The translations under genes were made by a program, and so were the position numbers. Positions 42,397 through 54,304 of a stretch of 64,000 bases of DNA are shown here, piece by piece. Each line of letters opens with the position of its first letter. The first letter of the stretch is position 1. Origin of the DNA: Darksidea phi (taxonomy: Eukaryota > Ascomycota > Dothideomycetes > Pleosporales > Lentitheciaceae); assembly GCA_030770425.1 (NCBI GenBank), contig JASJFT010000050.1, positions 124,001-188,000 on the forward strand, in the 5' to 3' direction. The notes beneath the pieces were generated by a model that saw only the letters and a program-made list of their open reading frames with translations, did not search any database and had not been told where the DNA came from.

Positions 42397-44626
42397 CTAC
42401 TGGCCCTCTCCAATCCCTTGGAATGCGTCTCCAAACGCCGAATCATCTACAAGATCCAGTCCCATGTTGTCATCGTCCACGTTAGTATAATCCGCAAGCG
42501 CATCTCCCGCCGTGTCTAGATTATCAAAGCTAAAGTCCGCCGAGTCAAATATGCCTCCTGCTTCTGCGTCGATGCCGGACGTCGGTATAGCGCTTGTGTG
42601 ATTGGCACCGTTGCTGGTAGGAGGCTGCATAACGTTAGCACTGCTTTGCCGTGCATTTGTAGGGTCTTGCTCGTTCACCATAACCCAATCCGCATCGCTT
42701 CCTTTGCCGTCCGCATTGGTCATGCCAGACATCTCCACGTCAAGATCGAGGAGGTCATCTCCACCGCTTGTTGGGTCGAGATTCGCGGCTTGCTCCTCAA
42801 ATGATGACGTGTGGGCCGCGTCACCAGTAGGTGCACTAGGTGTAGCCACTGCTGAATGAGATTGGCTCTGGGGCTGGGACATAGCAGGAATTGACAAATT
42901 GGCTCCTGGTGTTCCCGCCAGAGAACCAGTACCAAACTGATCCAGCAGGCTTGCGGCAGTGTTTTCGCCCTCTTGGGCTCCATTGGATCCACCATTCGAG
43001 TTTGACGGTGTCGTTCCATTCCCGTTGACCTGGGCCTTTGGAGGTTGCTGGACTTCGATGAAGCCGCCCTTATCCACACAAACCACGAGTTTCTTCGTAT
43101 CAAACTCTGCACCAAGTGAATTTTCCAGATCAGCCACTACCGCATCCAAGGGATCTACGCTGTCTTCATCGGGAGTAGTCGGAGCTAAACGCGACACGTC
43201 TCGCAATCGACGTTCAGCTTTGATATAGGTCCGGGACCGCTTCAGGTCCGCCATCTTCTTGGCGTGCGCGGCTTTCATTTTTTCCAATTCAGCAACTTCT
43301 TTCGTCATATACGCCGACACCCTCGACTCGAATTCTTTGAGCTGTGCAGGTTGCAATTTATGGTAGTTTTTGACCTTCTCTTCATATTTGGTATCAACAT
43401 CGCCTGTGATTGTTATAGGCGCATCACCTGCAGATGCGTCAAGGATGCCTGCAGTCAGAGGAGCTAGCTCGCCCATGAGGCCTAGTCCGAGGTCGATGGG
43501 CATAATCTTCCCGATGTTATGAGGTGAGTGGAAAATCTCTTCCATCCACTCATGGTGCTGCTTGTATCTGGATAAACTGATTTCCCGAGGTGTCATAAAG
43601 TCGAAGGAATCCTGTGTTGCATTTTCTTCTTCATCCAACAGTGTATCGGCGACCATTGCACCGGAGACGGGCTGACGAACTGGTTGTTGGATGGGCAGAC
43701 GCTGGCGCTTCGCGGGTGGTTGTTGGGGGGGATAAGGCTGCGCTCTTTGTTGCATGGGATTGTAGTAGGCCTGGCCCCTCGGTACACCTTGTCCGAATTC
43801 CACCTTCGGCCAGTTTGAACGATCGTGGAGCATGAATTCTTTACACAATAGCTGGCCAGAGTTCTGAAGTTGGGCACGCATAGCGAGCTGTCCGTGTGCT
43901 TCTCTTGATATGGGGATCTGACTAGCGGGTATCCTAAGGCTCTGGTCTGCCATGGTGTAGTGCACTATCCATAAATTGGGGTCGAATACGCCGGGTCCGT
44001 TGGTGAGTCTGTAACGATAGCGCGCGTGTGTGGCAACTGGCTCGTGTGGGTAGTAGTACCCGCTTTTGTGGACGAGTACCTGGACTTGCTACATGGCATT
44101 AATCGCTGAGGTGCAATTCTTCCACGCAAAGACATACATAGCCTCGTATATTCATGTCGTACGCGATTTCCGCATCGGCCCATACCATGCCGTCGGAAGC
44201 AAAGTGCGTTCCGAGCCGTGGCGGTTGCCAGGTGAGCAACACGGTGCCATCTGGAGGCGGGGATGCAAAGTAGTTCCAGGCGACGGCGGAAGCATCCTTG
44301 ACGATGGACGGGCCTTTTACTAGGTACTCAAGGGCATGCGCGGGCGGCAGAGACGGTAATGTCGGAAACCTGTACAGGGAGACTAGATGCACGTGTGGAA
44401 GCTGTTCGGTTAGTCGCGAGTTCTGCGAAGCTGGAATAGGTGTGCTCACCAATTGAGGAGGGACTTGCGAACTTGGGTCGGCCGCATTGAAGCCTTGGTT
44501 CATCCCGTACATGATGTTAGGCTGTTGACGCGACTGCGACGCTGCGTTGAAGAGTGTTGGCAGATGAAGGTTGGCGCGTTGATTAGGTTGTCTATCAAAT
44601 CTTTTGGTCGCGTTGGAGCGCGACAT
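42397..44626 (-). CDS. SSR4: SWI/SNF and RSC complex subunit Ssr4
   Basis: Two exons, 44138-44626 and 42397-44088 (49-bp intron, gtatgt...gtag), give 726 residues. The splice joins DMNIRGY to QVQVLVHKSGYYYPHEP without a frame change. The N-terminal 350 residues match the fungal DUF1750/Ssr4 domain: LPHVHLVSLYRFPTLPSLPP, VAWNYFASPPPDGTVLLTWQ, then NLWIVHYTMADQSLRIPASQ. Next are a Gln/Pro-rich stretch with a nuclear-type PPAKRQRLP, a charged coiled-coil (EFESRVSAYMTKEVAELEKM), and an acidic, Ser/Asn-rich C-terminus. In fission yeast Ssr4 is a stable part of the SWI/SNF and RSC chromatin remodellers; the same nuclear role is expected. Complete gene. Confidence 0.85.
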
Positions 44627-45237
44627 CAAGCTGCAGCCGCAGCCGGTGCCAAGAATATGTCACGTGATATTGTTCTCTTTGGCCCTTGCACATATGTAAT
44701 AGTTGATCCACTTAAACGGATTGATTGAATGCTTATAGACGCTCATACTGTAGTTGAGAATGCGAAAGATTTTATTCAAAGCATGACAAGCAATTAAACT
44801 GGTCGTCTATTACAGTCCCTTAGTCTCACGGCTGCAAGCCTCAGAAAGAGAGCTCTGCCCTCCTCATTGCCTAACTACTATCACCTAGTCCGGACTTGAA
44901 GGTGTCTTTGCCGCCTCTCTGAGCAATGTCTTGGTACGCGGTCAGTATAATAACGAAGAATAATATATGAAATCAATATAGAGTCAAAACCTGTACTAAT
45001 ATAGCTATATATAGAGGTAACTTACTTCTTGTGCTTTGAGCAAGGTGATTTTTGCAGTGGGCGAAATTTTGTTGACCACATGCCCGGGACAGAACATTGA
45101 AAGGCTCCAACGTAAGGCCAAACACAAGAGCGCCGTCCTACGGCCTGCTCCACAATCTTGGCCATCGCCGAGGCCAAACACCGTTAGTAAGTCATTCCGA
45201 AGGTGCTTCAACAAAGGTCCCGTGCCATCGGTCTCGC
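44627..45237. other. SSR4 promoter and 3' flank of RBM42-like gene
   Basis: About 610 bp. AT-rich around 44940-45020 with tatatatag; no tRNA-like fold or coding frame recognised. Confidence 0.45.
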
Positions 45238-46245
45238 TCAGCCAAGGACCCTCGGTCCGCCGGTTTTGCCCTTCTTCTGTACGCCGCTGCTCATGTACGG
45301 CACCACGCCTGGCATAGCGCCAGTGGCCCCAGCTCCTGGCTTTTTGTTATGGTGCTGGTGGTTGTTCTTGTGCTTCCCGTATTTTCCATGCTTGTCGTCG
45401 CGCTTCGTTGTGGGCTTGATCTCTGAGGTCGCACGCTTGATGAGGACGGGGTGGCTTCCAATATACTTGCCCTGCATCTCCTTGGCAGCTCGGAAGTAGT
45501 CGTCGGTATCGGAGAAGCTTACGAAGCCGTAGCTCTTGCTCTTGGTGCTCCGCTTGTCGCGTACAACTCGTGCTTTAGATACGGATGGGTACTTAGAAAA
45601 GGCCTTGAGAAGGGAGTCGTCGGTCACTTCACCAGCCAGGTTGCCGACGAACAGCCGCGGATGGAGGGGGTTCCACTCGAGTAATGAGGCATCTTCCCAC
45701 GTCTTTCCACCACCCTCGCGCACGACGGTCTTCTGCTTGCCGTTGGTTGCTGCTCCAGCTTCAAGATCGGCCGTTGTAGTTGGCTCTACACGTGTGGTAA
45801 CAGCTGCGTTTCCTCCCTTCTTTGCAGCGGCATCGTCCCTGGCGAATGCGCTGCTCCACTCGGCAATGCGCGCCTCTTCTTCTGGGTCATAGGTGCTGGG
45901 ATAGGCGCGATTCGCCGTTGTCGCTGTGGGGGCTGGGAAAGTGGCCGTAGGCGCCGCAGAGCCGTAGGCTTGATAGGAGTTGTAGTAAGTATTGCTGGTC
46001 GGATAGGCTGTGGGTTGGTAAGGAGCGCTCACAGTCGGCTGAGAGTACATGGTTGGCGCAGCAGACACCTGTGCAACAGGAGCCTGTGCGACTACTGCTC
46101 GCGGAGTGAAGCCGCCGTACGCGGCAGGCGTGTTGCCTCCATATGCCCGCGTGCCTGCGTTGCGGCTAGGCGGCGCAGAGTATGTCGAGGGTGGCGGGCG
46201 CGCTGGCAGCGACGGGTGTGGGTGGAGATTGTCCTTGTTGTTCAT
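45238..46245 (-). CDS. RNA-binding protein with one RRM, RBM42-like
   Basis: Single exon, 335 residues. The first half is low complexity (Ala, Pro, Tyr, Thr: SYQAYGSAAPTATFPAPTAT). Residues about 195-275 form one RRM with RNP2 RLFVGNLAG and RNP1 SKSYGFVSF, preceded by the short motif WEDASLLEWNPLHPR that is diagnostic of the RBM42 group. The C-terminus is Lys/His/Gly-rich (KHKNNHQHHNKKPG). Animal RBM42 binds mRNA with hnRNP K and is found with the spliceosome; fungal relatives are assumed to act in nuclear mRNA processing. The 823-bp upstream region is shared with the 6-phosphogluconate dehydrogenase gene. Confidence 0.88.
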   Translation of the reverse strand: MNNKDNLHPHPSLPARPPPSTYSAPPSRNAGTRAYGGNTPAAYGGFTPRAVVAQAPVAQVSAAPTMYSQPTVSAPYQPTAYPTSNTYYNSYQAYGSAAPTATFPAPTATTANRAYPSTYDPEEEARIAEWSSAFARDDAAAKKGGNAAVTTRVEPTTTADLEAGAATNGKQKTVVREGGGKTWEDASLLEWNPLHPRLFVGNLAGEVTDDSLLKAFSKYPSVSKARVVRDKRSTKSKSYGFVSFSDTDDYFRAAKEMQGKYIGSHPVLIKRATSEIKPTTKRDDKHGKYGKHKNNHQHHNKKPGAGATGAMPGVVPYMSSGVQKKGKTGGPRVLG

Positions 46246-47068
46246 GCTGCCTCGGGGGTGTGTTACGAGCGGAGGGTCGACGGCCTTCTGGCGGTTGGGT
46301 ATGAAGCAGGCCTACTCGGCCGCGGGGGGAATATACCTATGCAACTGTAAACAAGCTCGAGTGGGGGGTAATGCCGCAGCTGCACGGCGTCGTCGACTGG
46401 GCGCTGCCTCTTTGGCAGAGCCAAGTCTTTCCCAAAGCGTGCTGGGGAGATGCGTGGGACGGGCGGGCCGACAGCGCGTGCAATTACTGGCGTTGGTTGC
46501 TGGAGTGCTTTATTTGTTGGCCGCAGTCGGTGCAAAGTCTCTCCCTTGGCCGCATGGTCGGCGTCGGAACAATTTGACGGCGCATCACGTGCGCATATCA
46601 GCCTTACGCCACGGTGAGCTCATGCCCATGGAGGGGCAGCAAACGACGACTGACGGCCGGGGAGGGCCAGCAGCGCCGTTCTTCCGCGGAAGCGCTGCAA
46701 CGGGGAAAAGAAATTTAAATGCGAGAAGGTATAGACATGGCGGAGCATCGTGAGCTTGCTACAGTATCTGCGCCGTTGCCGCGGCCGCAGCCTTCTCCGT
46801 GGATTATTGTGCATTAGAAAGAATCTGTAGGGGTATTACGGATCTGCCCCGCCCACGGCGCCACCGTCCTACAAACTCCAGACTCTTCCGGTCGGAAATC
46901 CAGGAGTACTACTTATCTGCCACCTCCCCCACTCTGCAGCTCTTCTCATCTCCCACCGTTCACCCCATACTCAATTGAACCGTTTGTTGCGCGCCCAGGT
47001 CGCTGCAACTACCCCGCCGTCTACTTCCAACTCACTCAGCATAACCCCGCTGCTCAACGCTGCCCACC
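46246..47068. promoter_or_regulatory. Divergent promoter region, RBM42-like / GND1
   Basis: 823 bp between diverging starts. A long C/T-rich tract at about 46915-47060 precedes GND1, the usual mark of strong fungal promoters, and a caat motif lies at about 46973. A 234-codon open frame crosses this region on the plus strand but is GC-driven and is not taken as a gene. Confidence 0.55.
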
Positions 47069-49022
47069 ATGACTGAAGCCGTCGGCGACTTCGGCCTCAT
47101 CGGCCTGGCTGTATGTGTCTCGAGCATCTGAATGCTCACGCATCTGGGCAGAGCAAGACAACAGCTGCTAACACAATGTACAGGTTATGGGCCAGAACTT
47201 GATCCTCAATGCGTAAGCCATTCCTCACCCCGCGAGTGTATCCAAAAGCTCAACTAACGAATACAGCGCTGATCATGGATTTACTGTACGAACCCCATCT
47301 ATATCGGCCATGGGCTAGCGCTAACAGGTCGCAGGTCGTAGCATTCAACCGAACGTAAGTTGCACGGCCGCAGATGTAGGCACGCATGTATGCTCACCCG
47401 CCCAGCGTCGCCAAGGTCGACCGTTTCCTGAACGATGGTACATTTTTTAAGGCCCTGGCGGTTACACACTGGCTAATGCGTAATAGAGGCCAAGGGCAAG
47501 TCTATTGTCGGCGCCCGCTCCATCAAGGAGTTCGTTTCGAAGCTCAAGAAGCCGCGACGAATGATGATGCTCGTCATGGCCGGCAAGCCGGTCGATGACT
47601 TCATTGAGCTCCTCTTGAACGAGGGCGGTGTCGAAGAGGGCGACATCATCATTGACGGCGGCAACTCTCACTACCCCGATACGAACCGCCGAACGAAATA
47701 CCTCTCCAGCAAGGGCATCCGCTTTGTCGGCACGGGTGTGTCCGGAGGAGAGGAGGGTGCTCGCTATGGTCCTAGCATCATGCCCGGTGGTAATGAGGAG
47801 GCGTGGCCGTATATCAAAGACGTCCTCCAATCCATCTCGGCCAAGTCTGACGGCGAGGCCTGCTGCCAATGGGTCGGCGACGAGGGTGCCGGCCACTACG
47901 TCAAGATGGTCCACAACGGTATCGAGTACGGTGACATGCAGTTGATCTGCGAGGTAAATCGTTACTCATAAAGACGTAGAGATCGTGGCTCACTCGCTTT
48001 AGGCATACGATATCATGAAACGCGGCCTGGGTATGAAGGACAAGGAGATTGGTGACGTCTTCACTGAGTGGAACAAGGGCGTCCTCGACTCTTTCCTTAT
48101 TGAGATCACTCGCGACATCATGTACAAGAACGATGAGAAGGACGGCACACCCATTGTTGAGAAGATTCTCGACTCTGCCGGCCAAAAGGGTACTGGCAAG
48201 TGGACTGCCATCAACGCTTTGGATCTCGGCATGCCCGTCACCTTGATTGGCGAGGCTGTCTTCGCGCGTTGCCTGAGTTCTCTCAAGGCCGAGCGTACCC
48301 GCGCTTCAAAGCTCCTTGATGGACCCAACCCCAACTTCTCTGGCGACAAGAAGCAATTCATCGACAACCTCGAGCAGGCCCTGTACGCGTCGAAGATCAT
48401 TTCTTACGCTCAGGGCTTCATGCTGATTCAGAACGTAAGCCACCCGGTTCCCGACGTTGATGCTCGAGCGAAGGCTAATTTGTAAAAGGCTGCTAAGGAG
48501 TATCACTGGAAGTTGAACAAGCCCGAAATCGCGCTCATGTGGCGTGGTGGATGCATTATTCGATCTGTTTTCCTCAAGGACATTACCAAGGCGTTAGTGC
48601 ACTCCCAATAACTAGTAAATATTTACTCACCATTTTATAGCTACCGTGCCAACCCTGAACTGGAGAATTTGCTCTTCGACGACTTCTTCAACAAGGCTAT
48701 CCACAAGGCGCAAGCTGGGTGGAGAGAGTGAGTGACCCTCTCCTGATCCGAATCCATACTAACAGTTTTTAGTGTCGTGTCAAAGGGCGCTCTATGGGGC
48801 ATTCCCACTCCCGCTTTCAGCACCGCTCTGAGCTTCTACGACGGCTACCGCACCAAGGACCTGCCCGCCAACCTGCTACAGGCACAGCGTGACTACTTTG
48901 GCGCCCACACTTTCCGCGTTAAGCCCGAGTTCGCAAGCGATGAGTACCCCGAAGGCAAGGACATCCACGTCAACTGGACCGGCAGGGGAGGAAACGTTTC
49001 GGCTTCGACATACAACGCATAA
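47069..49022 (+). CDS. GND1: 6-phosphogluconate dehydrogenase, decarboxylating
   Basis: Ten exons: 47069-47110, 47184-47212, 47267-47285, 47335-47354, 47406-47437, 47487-47953, 48003-48434, 48489-48592, 48641-48727 and 48773-49022, giving 493 residues, normal for the enzyme. Exons 2-5 are only 19-32 nt but each is needed for the NADP-binding fold: [20 protein letters not shown] then [15 protein letters not shown]. Further motifs: [61 protein letters not shown] (catalytic Lys and Glu), and the C-terminal DYFGAHTF. It converts 6-phosphogluconate to ribulose-5-phosphate with NADPH in the cytosolic pentose-phosphate pathway. Intron crowding at the 5' end is typical of highly expressed fungal housekeeping genes. 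Confidence 0.97.
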
Positions 49023-49732
49023 GAGGTTGAAGGTGTGTAGGTAACATAGACAGCAGCGACGCCTGTATGGTGACTGGCGCGAAAAGCATGCATATAGCGC
49101 AAAAATAGCTGAATCAAGATTGAAATTGAGGACCGAATGCCCTTTCGTCATGACTCGTGATTTGATCGGTGTCATGTTGATCTTTGTTCTCGTTGTGAGC
49201 GTAGATGTTGGTTCGGAGGTCAACTTGAGCACTGAGGGAGCGCCAATAGCGCTAACCACTTTCAGACGCACTAAGGATTCTTCGAGATATGTGCTGCGTT
49301 TCCCTACCGGTCAGTCTAGTTGGCGGGACGAAAAGCGAAAGAATCGTTGCAGTCAACAATCGATTCGTCCACAGTGGGCCTACATCGGCACGGCAAAACG
49401 TGATCGGCTCGGCAGCAAGCGCCCCGGAAAGTTTCCTGGGGCTGAAGCGACCGTCCACGCGCAGGTACCGTCACCACCTGCATCCGCCCAGCGTCACCAT
49501 CCACGACTGCGCTCTAGCCTCCCCTCCCGCTAAGCCGCGTGCTGCGTGTTTTGCTCTTCTTCTTGTCGCTCCTTTGCAGCACTTTCCTTGTTTGCATGAC
49601 TCTGGCGTTGGCTTTGGGAGTCTTTGGCGAGCGTCGCACGCTTTGTGAATTGACTGACGAGTAGAGAGCTACTGAGCTACGCTACGCAGCACACGTCGGC
49701 ACGGGGATCTGAGTGACACGGCCAAAGTAATC
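49023..49732. other. GND1 3' flank and LSM12 promoter
   Basis: About 710 bp between two same-strand genes. Small frames on both strands, none with a domain. No repeat seen. Confidence 0.45.
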
Positions 49733-50555
49733 ATGTCCGAGAGCAAGCGCCAAAGCATCGTCGGCAAGGTTGCGACGCCCAGGGTTGGGCCGACTAAGGA
49801 CGTAATAGACGGCGACTCCATCCTGTACAAAGCCGTCGGGGCGCGGTGCGTCTCACTCCTTTCTGTGCTGGCTCCGGACTCGAACTGACCTTTACACAGC
49901 ATTAAAATCACATGTGCCCCCCATAACAAAGTCCTCGAGGGCACCCTTTTTACGACATGCAACGTCACCAACGCCATTGCCATCAACACTGCACCCGCCC
50001 CGCCAAACCCCTCCGCGCCGCTCGCAAGCCAGCCCGGCGACTACCACATTATCCCCTTCGCCCACATTGTCAATTTCGAGCTCGTCGGTATGGGCGAGCG
50101 AGTTTCCGGCTCAGGACCAGGCTTCGACGGCGCACTGCCCAGCATCTCCAAGGTAGATATGGACGCTATAAAGGCGCGAGAAGAGCAGACGATACGCGAG
50201 ATGAAAAAGAGGGACGCGCAGAAGGGCAAGGGTGTCAGCAAAGAGGCGCAGGAGATTTTTGATGCCCTTAATCGCACGTAGGTACCCCTTCCTCTAGCAT
50301 GAAGGATAGAAGAGCATCAAGTTGACTGTGGTGTGCAATAGCCTTCCCACACGCTGGGCCGACGCCCAAATTGTTGTTAATGACGCCGTCATCATTCTCC
50401 CTCCCTACACCATCGAAGACATGCATGCCCCTCCCGGCAAAGAGCAGAGTGTCGCCCACGTTCGCAAGATCCTAGAGGCCCACTTCCAGCGCAAGAAGAC
50501 TGCTGGAAACCGCGCACCGGTCGCCACGCCGATTGCGCCGCGTAAGGGAGGGTGA
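49733..50555 (+). CDS. LSM12: LSM12-like protein (LSm + anticodon-binding-type AD domain)
   Basis: Three exons, 49733-49845, 49900-50277 and 50342-50555, give 234 residues. Seen: an N-terminal LSm-like beta barrel (ILYKAVGARIKITCAPHNKV, EGTLFTT, ending IIPFAHIVNFELVG), a charged linker helix, and the AD domain with the hallmark AQIVVNDAVIILPPYTIEDM and HVRKILEAHFQ. Yeast Lsm12 binds Pbp1/ataxin-2 on ribosomes and in stress granules, and the AD domain is named from LSM12; a role in mRNA translation or decay is likely. Splice phases agree at both junctions. Complete. Confidence 0.9.
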
Positions 50556-50825
50556 GCGCAACCGCATAGATGATCAGCTATGGGACCAGAATACCCAAAG
50601 CTTGTGGGGAGGGTTATATAGCCTTGCGTGATCTAATATGACTGGCCTGGCCTAACCGTGGGCGAAAGCTGTATCACCAGGATTGTAACAAAGAAACGGT
50701 GAAATATGGGTTGTCTACATGAGAACGAGGGGTGCAAAGTATCATAATAAAGCGTATGAGCTTGGAGGCCTTATGTAATATACAACGGACAGATTGAAAT
50801 CGTTATAAATACCAAAATCCTCCGC

Positions 50826-53230
50826 CTATCCATGAGCATAACCCGATGTAGGAACCTCCGCAAAGTTAGGCGATTCCCCCATTACACTGCCACCCAACAC
50901 CGTCGAACTCGCCGCCAAGGGTGGGCTCAATACCCTTGTCGCTTCCATCTGCTCCTCCCTTGGACTTACTTCATCGGGTTTATACCACTTCAGTGTATCT
51001 AGAGTCTGGCCTAGCTTTGTGAAATTGGTGCCTGTGCGTACCCAAAGTCGACGGTTGATGAGCTTGAAAATTATGAAGAAGACGAGGAGGATTATTGGCT
51101 TGAGTTGTGTAAGCTGAAAGGCCATACCAAAGGGGAGAGGATGAGTGAGTGTTGGGGAGGAGGTATAGGGGAATGGAGTACTTACAGCAGCATATCCGAT
51201 CGCTACCTTGCTGAAAGTGACCGGGCTATTCCACCATGTTGAGCTACAGAATGCGAAGACGACGAGGCAGCCAGCTAGTGAGGTGAGGGCGGGAAGCGGT
51301 TGTGCGAAGGCGAGGAGCGTGAAGGGTTTATAGGTCTTGGTGGAGCGGGCGAATTGCATGTAATCATCTTGGAGATAGTCCTTGCATTTCTTGAGCCTAG
51401 ATGGGGTTATTAGTGAAAGTTGGAAAGAAGTAAACGTGAAAGAAAAGGGCATTGGGTGAACTAGGAAGGAATGAGGGCGTACCAAAGATAGTAACGCAGG
51501 TAGGCGAAGGATATTGCGGCCCAGACGATAAGGCAGCTTACGCTCGAGGAGATTTGAATGATTTCGATGAGCTGTGGTAATGAATTAGCTTTTGAGTGGC
51601 TGGAAAGTATATTGGGCACATACATATTGAACGGCGTAACCTTGCTTCAGATTGATGAAGGGAAGCCAGATGAAAGCCAATGCGGAGAAGAGGAGTGCAC
51701 GAGCTGGGACACCAGTCTGAGGCACAACCACCGAGAAGCTGTGCAGCAACCTCCCTAGTCTACTCGTCGTCGGAATATCCAATGCAAGTCCATACAATGT
51801 CCTACTTGCCACATACAAACTCGTATTACTCGCACTCAACACACTGAAAATCATTGCACCATTCAAGAACCCGGCCAATCCTTTCTTCCCCCAATCCCAC
51901 AGCGCAATTACAGTCAAGCTACTCGATCGCGGATTCGCTAGGTCCTTTGTATCTGTGATGCCGCCACCGATGCCGTTGTAGACTAAAGGGAGGTGGTCGG
52001 ACTTCCAGGATACGTTTAGGCATTGACCAAGCAAACAGAGGAAATAGAGGCCAAGGGTAATGTAAGCCATAGTTTGGGAGGGGAAACGCAGAGATCGCGA
52101 GGAGCGGGCTTCGAAGGCGGTTACGGCGACGACATCGATACCGAGGAAGCCGAATGCTACCATGGGAATCACATAGCTGGGCTACAAGTCAGTGTTGTGT
52201 TACAGGAGGTTAATAGTATGGAAACTGTACCATAAAGCGCGATATTTGTTAGTTGTGAAGGTTGGGTTGTATGTCAAACCATCCTGTATCGCTTCATCCA
52301 TGTCAGTTCCCTCATATCAATAATAGGGTAACACTCTTGAAAGTAACTTACGGCCATCCCCAGACCAATATTCCTCTACATCACGCAGTCAGCACTTAGG
52401 ACCTTATTACTTTCACCAAATGGTCACTTACTTTCTGCCGCCATAACATACAGCACAATCGTCGTTCCCACTACCAACACAATCTTCAGAATTCCCCCAA
52501 TAGCTTCGATCCATCCAAAAGTGCCCACCCCAACCAGGTTGATAGCAACCATGATACCGGGCGTGACGAAGTAGAAAAGGATAATTTGCCATACTTGCCT
52601 TATACCCCAGTACATGGCTAGGTTGGCGGCCGTGAGGTTTTGAGCGGCAAAGATGGAGGAATATGTGAACCTATTCGGGTTAGCATGGTATGAGAGGAGC
52701 GTAAGAAGGTAGTTACAAACCAATATGCTATACCAATGACCCAGCCCAAGTCCTCGTCGACGAAAGCGCGGACATACTCGACTATGGCGTTTGGGGCGGG
52801 AAAGAGTTGGGTTAGTTCGCTAAGGCATTCGGCCATGCAGATAGCGATGATACCTACCCGATGAGACCAATCAGTATCTCATTGGGGGGAATCATTTTGG
52901 GATGAATCTCACCTATGATACAGAGGGCGAGTAAAGCTCCTCCCGGGCCGGCGACTTTGATTGCAGACCCTCCATTGCTAAAAATGCCTGAGCCTATCAC
53001 AGCGGTAATGACAATGAACTACACAAAGGAGCAACGATGTCAGCCCAAAATACAACAAATCACATATTGCCTGAGCAGTGATGCTGGGAAGGTAGGATTT
53101 ACACACAAAGATCTGCCAGCCCTTCAGGTTCTGCCTGCACCCTATCAGCTGTATCCTACACTAACACTGCGAGCCGTTCCGCGACCCAGACCAACACTTA
53201 CTTCAGCTCTCGATGGCGTCGCTCCGTCAT
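50826..53230 (-). CDS. Amino-acid permease (APC superfamily)
   Basis: Eleven exons: 53202-53230, 53107-53134, 52913-53018, 52721-52853, 52428-52670, 52352-52373, 52231-52283, 51624-52176, 51483-51571, 51186-51396 and 50826-51113, giving 584 residues. Exons 1, 2 and 6 are 29, 28 and 22 nt. Exon 6 adds NIGLGMA. The donor at 52720 is gtttgt rather than the usual form. Seen: RELKQNLKGWQIFFIVITAV-type opening, GSGIFSNGGSAIKVAGPGGA (substrate-binding GxG of helix 1), about 12 membrane helices, and SASNTSLYVASRTLYGLA of helix 8, typical of fungal amino-acid permeases (Gap1/Dip5 group). It should carry amino acids with protons at the plasma membrane; specificity cannot be read. The splice model is consistent throughout but needs cDNA for exons 1, 2 and 6. 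Confidence 0.87.
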
Positions 53231-53575
53231 GTTTCGGATTTACTCGAGAACCTCACTAGCATATGCCACGAGTACTCTCGCGCGAACGCAGGGCAGCCTA
53301 GTCATTTATTAGATGCCTAGTCGTGCTGCCGGCCACCAGGCTGACAGAAGGCTGAGGGCTAAAACCGGCGCTACGTGCGGGCCGCCGCTCTAATGAGCGC
53401 ATGGCAGTTCGTATCGCTCTGTGACTCGGACTTGGTTTAAGGCGGCTGTGCGACGCTGGTAGGCACGACGAGGCAGACAGATAAATAAGTATGAGACGAC
53501 TTCACGAGTGTGTGGCTACGTCTAGCATTTTCTAATACAGCAAGGCGTTTCCCGCATCACGACATTAGTGGAATC
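53231..53575. promoter_or_regulatory. Divergent promoter region, permease / small protein
   Basis: 345 bp between diverging starts. No TATA box or repeat is clear. Confidence 0.4.
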
Positions 53576-53900
53576 ATGGTTCTAAACGTTATCGACCCGG
53601 CGCAAACGAGGTACATTGCACTGGCGGAAGATTTGGAGGATTTTCTAAAGCAGAAGTACGGGAAGGAGCATCCGGGGTTCGACTATAATGTTGAAGTAAG
53701 AGTTCGTCCCAGTGCTGGTTTAAGGTTTGGGGCTGATCCGAATAGCACGTTTGCGATCGGTGGACCTTCGAAGCACCAGAGAAAGTAGACGAGGAGGAAA
53801 TAAAGTTAGTCCATCGCATCTAACTGATATGGCGTTTGCTGATCTCCTCACTTATAGGCGGCTAATTGACGAAATCGAAGAGAAGAACAAGAAGAGATGA
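53576..53900 (+). CDS. Small conserved-looking protein, 73 residues
   Basis: Three exons, 53576-53695, 53746-53804 and 53858-53900, joined by 50- and 53-bp introns in consistent phase, give 73 residues. It starts MVLNVIDPAQTRYIALAEDL and ends with a charged helix (DEIEEKNKKR). Middle: KYGKEHPGFDYNVEHVCDRW. Without splicing the frame would run on to a stop at 53786-53788 with a different, less protein-like end; the spliced reading gives a continuous acidic/basic amphipathic sequence. No family recognised; no signal peptide or membrane helix. The frame is open upstream of the chosen Met, so a longer N-terminus is possible. Confidence 0.6.
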
Positions 53901-54304
53901 GATGGCAGAAGCTATCTCGCCAGGCACGGATGGGGCTCTGCTGAAATCAGCAATTTGGAAGGCCTGGTCTCAGGACGGCATGTAGCGGAGGCAGTGCACC
54001 GCGAACCTATCACATCTCAATTAATAATTACACCAATAAACCTCGCGTGCGGCTGAGCCTGCTTCTGCGCCCACATGTCGTATCCGGCGTTCGCCGTGTG
54101 GCTGTCCGCTCTGGCGTGACATGAACATCACGTACGGCAAATCCAGCCTCGTATTAGGCTTCTTTTCTATCCGCAGCGCCCTTTTGATAGCCTTTTCCGC
54201 CCCCTTTGTTGACCGGTGCCTATATTTGATAAATGGTGATGCATTCACAAAGCAAGCTTCATTTTCAATCGGCATTTCAGACATTTTGAAGAAAAATTGG
54301 CAAT
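53901..54304. other. Intergenic region before the CorA-like gene
   Basis: About 400 bp with no supported gene; contains the promoter of the downstream CorA-like gene. Confidence 0.45.

Noticed and set aside
46049..46753. 234-codon open frame on the plus strand
   Set aside because: It is antisense to the RBM42-like start and crosses the GND1 promoter; the composition is GC-driven (Arg/Gly/Ala/Cys) and no domain is seen.
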